The notes under the pieces: generated by a model
The model's input: the letters and a program-made list of their open reading frames with translations, nothing else
Database searches by the model: none
Told to the model about the DNA's origin: nothing
Shown here: positions 30,542 to 32,926 of the stretch, in pieces
How the letters are laid out: every line of letters begins with the position of its first letter
How positions within the stretch are numbered: position 1 is the stretch's first letter
From: a virus
Length of the DNA: 32,926 nt
Virus record (IMG/VR): IMGVR_UViG_3300021090_000076
Span: 1 to 32,926 of that record
Strand: one strand, 5' to 3'
Position numbers and translations under genes: made by a program

Positions 30542-31006
30542 TTACGCCAAGGCGCTGAGATCAGCTTCGTTGGCCTCAAGCCACTTGGCCGCATCTTCCT
30601 TGCTGTCAAGGCCTTCTTGCACATAGGCCTTGTCCGATGCGCGAATCACCGCCCATTTGCGCTGCGGGCCTTTGAACTCGACGCGGAAAGCTGCTTTGTC
30701 TTCCGGCTCTTTGACCTCGCTCAGTTTTGTGAACAACAGGGTTTGCGTCTTCGCGTGCAGCTTGGAGCAGCCAACCACCAGCAGTTGCGCGTACCACGCG
30801 CCGCCTTCGGGGATAACTTCGATAACATCGTAGAGCGCGAACTTCTGGGCTACGTGCGCCCAATACGCCGGCTCAAGTACGTCCTTGAACTGCGTCGAAG
30901 CCTCCGGCGTCGCACGATGGATATTGCGCGCAAACTCGGCGCCTTTGACACGATTCTGAGTGATCCTCGGGGACGTTACGTTCTTGGCTGCAGTGGGGGT
31001 GGACAT
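30542..31006 (-). CDS. Probable minor structural protein
   Basis: 154 aa, MSTPTAAKNVTSPRITQNRV at the start; the ATG at 31006 has AAAGGAG eight bases ahead, better than the in-frame start at 31039. The middle shows DVLEPAYWAHVAQKFALYDV and beta-type segments, and the C-terminus is a short helical domain (DSKEDAAKWLEANEADLSAL) that resembles a small DNA- or protein-binding helix pair. It is the first gene after the terminator at 31028. Located between decoration and adaptor genes it is most likely part of the virion, perhaps at the head-tail joint; no family is assigned. Confidence 0.6.
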   Translation of the reverse strand: MSTPTAAKNVTSPRITQNRVKGAEFARNIHRATPEASTQFKDVLEPAYWAHVAQKFALYDVIEVIPEGGAWYAQLLVVGCSKLHAKTQTLLFTKLSEVKEPEDKAAFRVEFKGPQRKWAVIRASDKAYVQEGLDSKEDAAKWLEANEADLSALA

Positions 31007-31027
31007 TCGACAATCTCCTTTACGTTG

Positions 31028-31056
31028 AAAAGGCCCCAAGTATAACCCTGGGGCCT
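31028..31056 (-). terminator. Rho-independent terminator after the capsid genes
   Basis: On the - strand, AGGCCCCA pairs perfectly with TGGGGCCT (eight pairs, ten-base loop) and is followed by TTTC after the last stem T, giving four T's. It stands 24 bases after the stop of the decoration-like gene and 22 bases before the next start codon. It should reduce transcription into the tail genes, letting capsid mRNA accumulate. Confidence 0.8.
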
Positions 31057-31079
31057 CCTAGTTGCAACCCCGCTACACC

Positions 31080-31370
31080 TTAATCGGTGTTGGTTGCGCT
31101 ACCGATCACGGTGCCGTCGGACAAGTCAACCGCGCCGGGGTAGGTAGCGCTGACGGTGATTACCTTGTGGGCGGTCAGTGCTGTGGCGTCGGTGGTGCTG
31201 TCCTTGTGGTACACGATGTCGCCAACTTTCATGCCCAACGAGCCGCCGTTGGTAATGAAGCCGGAGGTATCGGCAGCCGCGGTTGCGTCGGCGGATGCAT
31301 GGTACCAGATGCGCAAGCCGGCAACGGCTTGGGTAATCAGAACAGGCGGTTCGGAAGTGGAATAAGCCAT
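31080..31370 (-). CDS. Decoration/head-stabilising-like protein
   Basis: 96 aa, MAYSTSEPPVLITQAVAGLR at the start. A small beta-rich protein (IWYHASADATAAADTSGFIT, then GDIVYHKDSTTDATALTAHK) encoded right after the capsid gene, in the place and size range of phage decoration or head-stabilisation proteins. GAGGAGAA lies ahead of the ATG. The family is not certain; the call relies on position and beta-type composition. Confidence 0.65.
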   Translation of the reverse strand: MAYSTSEPPVLITQAVAGLRIWYHASADATAAADTSGFITNGGSLGMKVGDIVYHKDSTTDATALTAHKVITVSATYPGAVDLSDGTVIGSATNTD

Positions 31371-31399
31371 GGTGATTCTCCTCTCAAGTGTTTGGGTCA

Positions 31400-31419
31400 G
31401 CCCACCCCGAAGGGCAGGC
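31400..31419 (-). other. UUCG-capped hairpin between capsid and decoration genes
   Basis: On the - strand GCCTGCCC-TTCG-GGGTGGGC forms an eight-pair stem (two G-U pairs) with a very stable UUCG loop, six bases after the capsid stop. No T-run follows. It probably protects the 3' side of the capsid message or marks a processing site. Confidence 0.65.
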
Positions 31420-31425
31420 TACCGA

Positions 31426-32256
31426 TTACTGCGCTGCGAAAGCAGAGCCGTCGTGGTTGATGACTACCACACCGCTGTTTTGCAGCAGAGCGGAACCCAT
31501 GTACGCGCTCACCAAGCAGAACGAGTAATCGTTCTCTTTGTTGTAGTCCGCGTTGGTGGTGATGCCCCCGGAATTGATCGCGTGGCCGACTGCGCTCTTG
31601 TGGTACATGAAGCACTTCTCGGCTGCGGTTCCCTTGCCCGGCAGGTTCGGGTGAACGATCCAGTTCACACCAGCCCAGTTGAACATGGTCAGTTGACCGC
31701 TGAAAGGCTTGTTGTTCACGTAGTCGGCACTCGCGAACTCCTTGACCTGCATCAGGTATGCCTCGAACGCCGGGGTAATCAGCGCGGATACATTGCCGTC
31801 GAACGGCACCGCGTTGTTGCCCAGAATGGTCTTGGCATACAGGGACAGCGACAGGCTCGCGGTAGCAGCGACGCCGGTGTCTTGAGTGGCAGTGTTCAGA
31901 GTCGTGATGATGTCGGAATCGACCTTGCGATTCATAACAGCCATCGACGTTTCTTGCATGATGCGGCGGCCATCGCCTTGCGACGCGAACAGGTTGAAGC
32001 CGGTGCGAATCGGCTTATCATGCCATTCGACCAGAGTGGCAGAGCTTTGGGTCAAGTTGTCGGCACGACCGGGGATCAAGCCATTCAGGCCACGGGTGAC
32101 GGCTTCGGCAGAGCCGGAGTCGGCAACCAGGAAGGTCGCGGTGTTGCCTTTGATCTCGACTTCGGTGGTGACGGTTTGACGCGCCAGCGATTGGCGCTGT
32201 TCGAAGCCTTGAATAAATTCTTGGCGGTATTGCGTTTGGAAAGCGTGGTCAGACAT
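31426..32256 (-). CDS. Major capsid protein
   Basis: 276 aa, MSDHAFQTQYRQEFIQGFEQ at the start. The sequence MNRKVDSDIITTLNTATQDT, ALITPAFEAYLMQVKEFASA, and WIVHPNLPGKGTAAEKCFMY is the pattern of HK97-fold coat proteins of podoviruses (capsid-2 type), where the last is the usual beta-rich P-domain strand. Position directly after the scaffold gene and before a decoration-like gene supports the call. AGGAGA sits seven bases before the ATG. It should be the most strongly expressed gene of this block. Confidence 0.88.
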   Translation of the reverse strand: MSDHAFQTQYRQEFIQGFEQRQSLARQTVTTEVEIKGNTATFLVADSGSAEAVTRGLNGLIPGRADNLTQSSATLVEWHDKPIRTGFNLFASQGDGRRIMQETSMAVMNRKVDSDIITTLNTATQDTGVAATASLSLSLYAKTILGNNAVPFDGNVSALITPAFEAYLMQVKEFASADYVNNKPFSGQLTMFNWAGVNWIVHPNLPGKGTAAEKCFMYHKSAVGHAINSGGITTNADYNKENDYSFCLVSAYMGSALLQNSGVVVINHDGSAFAAQ

Positions 32257-32464
32257 GATGGGTTCTCCTCAATGTGAAGATAAAAAGTTTCTCTATCCGC
32301 AGCTTGGGGTATCCATCTTGCTGTCGTCGCTGGGTGCCCTTTCGGATCAGCAACTAGACCAACGGGGCCTTACTTGTCGGGTGGCTTTGGGGTACCAGGA
32401 TTTCAAGGTCCCTTCCCCCTCTACCAATGAAGCCAAAGCTATTCGAAGTGAACAGCCTTGTCAA
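32257..32464 (-). promoter_or_regulatory. Intergenic region with inverted repeat and possible promoter
   Basis: 208 bases without a gene between scaffold and capsid. TGGCTTTGG (32382-32390) and CCAAAGCTA (32433-32441) form a nine-pair repeat around a 42-base loop. On the - strand a perfect TTGACA (32464-32459) follows the scaffold stop, with TAGCTT (32441-32436) 17 bases later as a weak -10. A separate capsid promoter here would make sense but the -10 is poor. Confidence 0.3.
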
Positions 32465-32926
32465 CTACTTTTTCAACTTTGCTTGCACGTCCACCAGATC
32501 GCGGTACCGGGTCTGCATCTTCTCGGCGTTCGGACCCTTCCAATACTCGGAATTACGGTCGCCCATGAGCTTCGTGATGCTGGTCAACTCAGACTCAATA
32601 GCTTGTGCAGCATTGGTGCCAGAACCAGGAACTACCGTGGCAGTGGGGTTGACCTCGCGCGCCAGGTTGGCAAGCCAGCGCTGGATTTTCGGATTGCTGC
32701 CGAGCGGTGTCCCGTCGGCAAGCCGAGCACCCATAATAAGCGCTTTGCCGTCTTCAGGAATCTGCGTGAGCAAGCCATCGATCAGGTTCATGTTCAGCTT
32801 GTACTCGCTGCCCCACTCCTCGCGCATCTTCTCAGTGGACTCGTTGGTGAAAGCAGAATCCGCCTGGCGCAACTCAGTTACCTGCTGCTCCTGATTTTTG
32901 AAATACCACGCCAGCGTGTTCTTCAC
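32465..32926 (-). CDS. Scaffold-like head assembly protein (3' part)
   Basis: 153 codons up to the window edge; the frame is open there, so the N-terminus is probably outside. The visible part (EEWGSEYKLNMNLIDGLLTQ, ARLADGTPLGSNPKIQRWLA, then LAREVNPTATVVPGSGTNAA and a helical KMQTRYRDLVDVQAKLKK end) is the pattern of the C-terminal half of podovirus scaffold proteins, which guide coat assembly and leave or are cut from the procapsid. It lies directly upstream of the capsid gene on the same strand. The basic helical C-terminus is the usual coat-binding site. Confidence 0.75.
   Translation of the reverse strand: MKNTLAWYFKNQEQQVTELRQADSAFTNESTEKMREEWGSEYKLNMNLIDGLLTQIPEDGKALIMGARLADGTPLGSNPKIQRWLANLAREVNPTATVVPGSGTNAAQAIESELTSITKLMGDRNSEYWKGPNAEKMQTRYRDLVDVQAKLKK

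Noticed and set aside
1-32926. CRISPR array, insertion sequence or diversity-generating retroelement
   Set aside because: No spaced repeat array, transposase, terminal inverted repeats or reverse transcriptase was found on either strand.

Overview
This window is most of a tailed double-stranded DNA phage (or an integrated prophage of that type) with podovirus-style organisation. The evidence is a T7-like tail-tube pair (gp11/gp12-like), T7-like internal virion proteins, a GNAT-like gene in the gp13 position, a pectate-lyase-fold tail spike, and a family A DNA polymerase. The DNA is GC-rich with strong AGGAGG-type ribosome sites, and the lysis set (3-TM holin plus M15 endopeptidase) suits a Gram-negative, probably proteobacterial host. 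The layout, including one giant virion protein, recalls Bcep22-like phages of Burkholderia. That host suggestion is an inference, not an identification. No integrase, terminase, portal or lysogeny regulator lies in the window.

Left third (1-10.7 kb, + strand): replication, DNA modification and small accessory genes. It holds the 3' end of a DUF2815 ssDNA-binding protein, a ~420-base gene-free stretch with a long inverted repeat, two small genes (one Cys-rich), a 3'-5' exonuclease-proficient family A polymerase, a first Mom-like acyltransferase, a run of very small ORFs, a VRR-NUC nuclease, a second Mom-like acyltransferase, a SNF2-type helicase, an HNH homing-type endonuclease, a dATP/dGTP pyrophosphohydrolase-like protein, small membrane proteins and a tRNA-Ile(UAU). 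Nearly all genes are packed with ATGA or short overlaps. Two copies of one 38-base sigma70-like promoter (4165 and 8971) restart transcription inside this long operon. Each copy is built into the last codons of the gene before it, so two unrelated proteins end in the same residues.

Right two thirds (10.7-32.9 kb, - strand): late genes, read right to left. They are scaffold (cut by the window edge), major capsid protein, decoration-like protein, a Rho-independent terminator, a small structural gene, tail tubular A and B, GNAT-like protein, gp14-like protein, a 676-aa internal virion protein, a 3458-aa polyvalent protein, tail spike, and the lysis cassette (small TM protein, holin, endolysin). 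The two transcription blocks converge and overlap by 38 bases at 10678-10715.

The most notable points are the pair of Mom-like DNA-modification paralogues in one operon with a nucleotide pyrophosphohydrolase; the duplicated promoter cassette that shapes protein C-termini; a Leu at the position equivalent to Phe762 of E. coli Pol I; the giant virion protein with ParB-like, ART-like and zinc-metallopeptidase segments; and an apparent transglycosylase remnant in the 676-aa virion protein.
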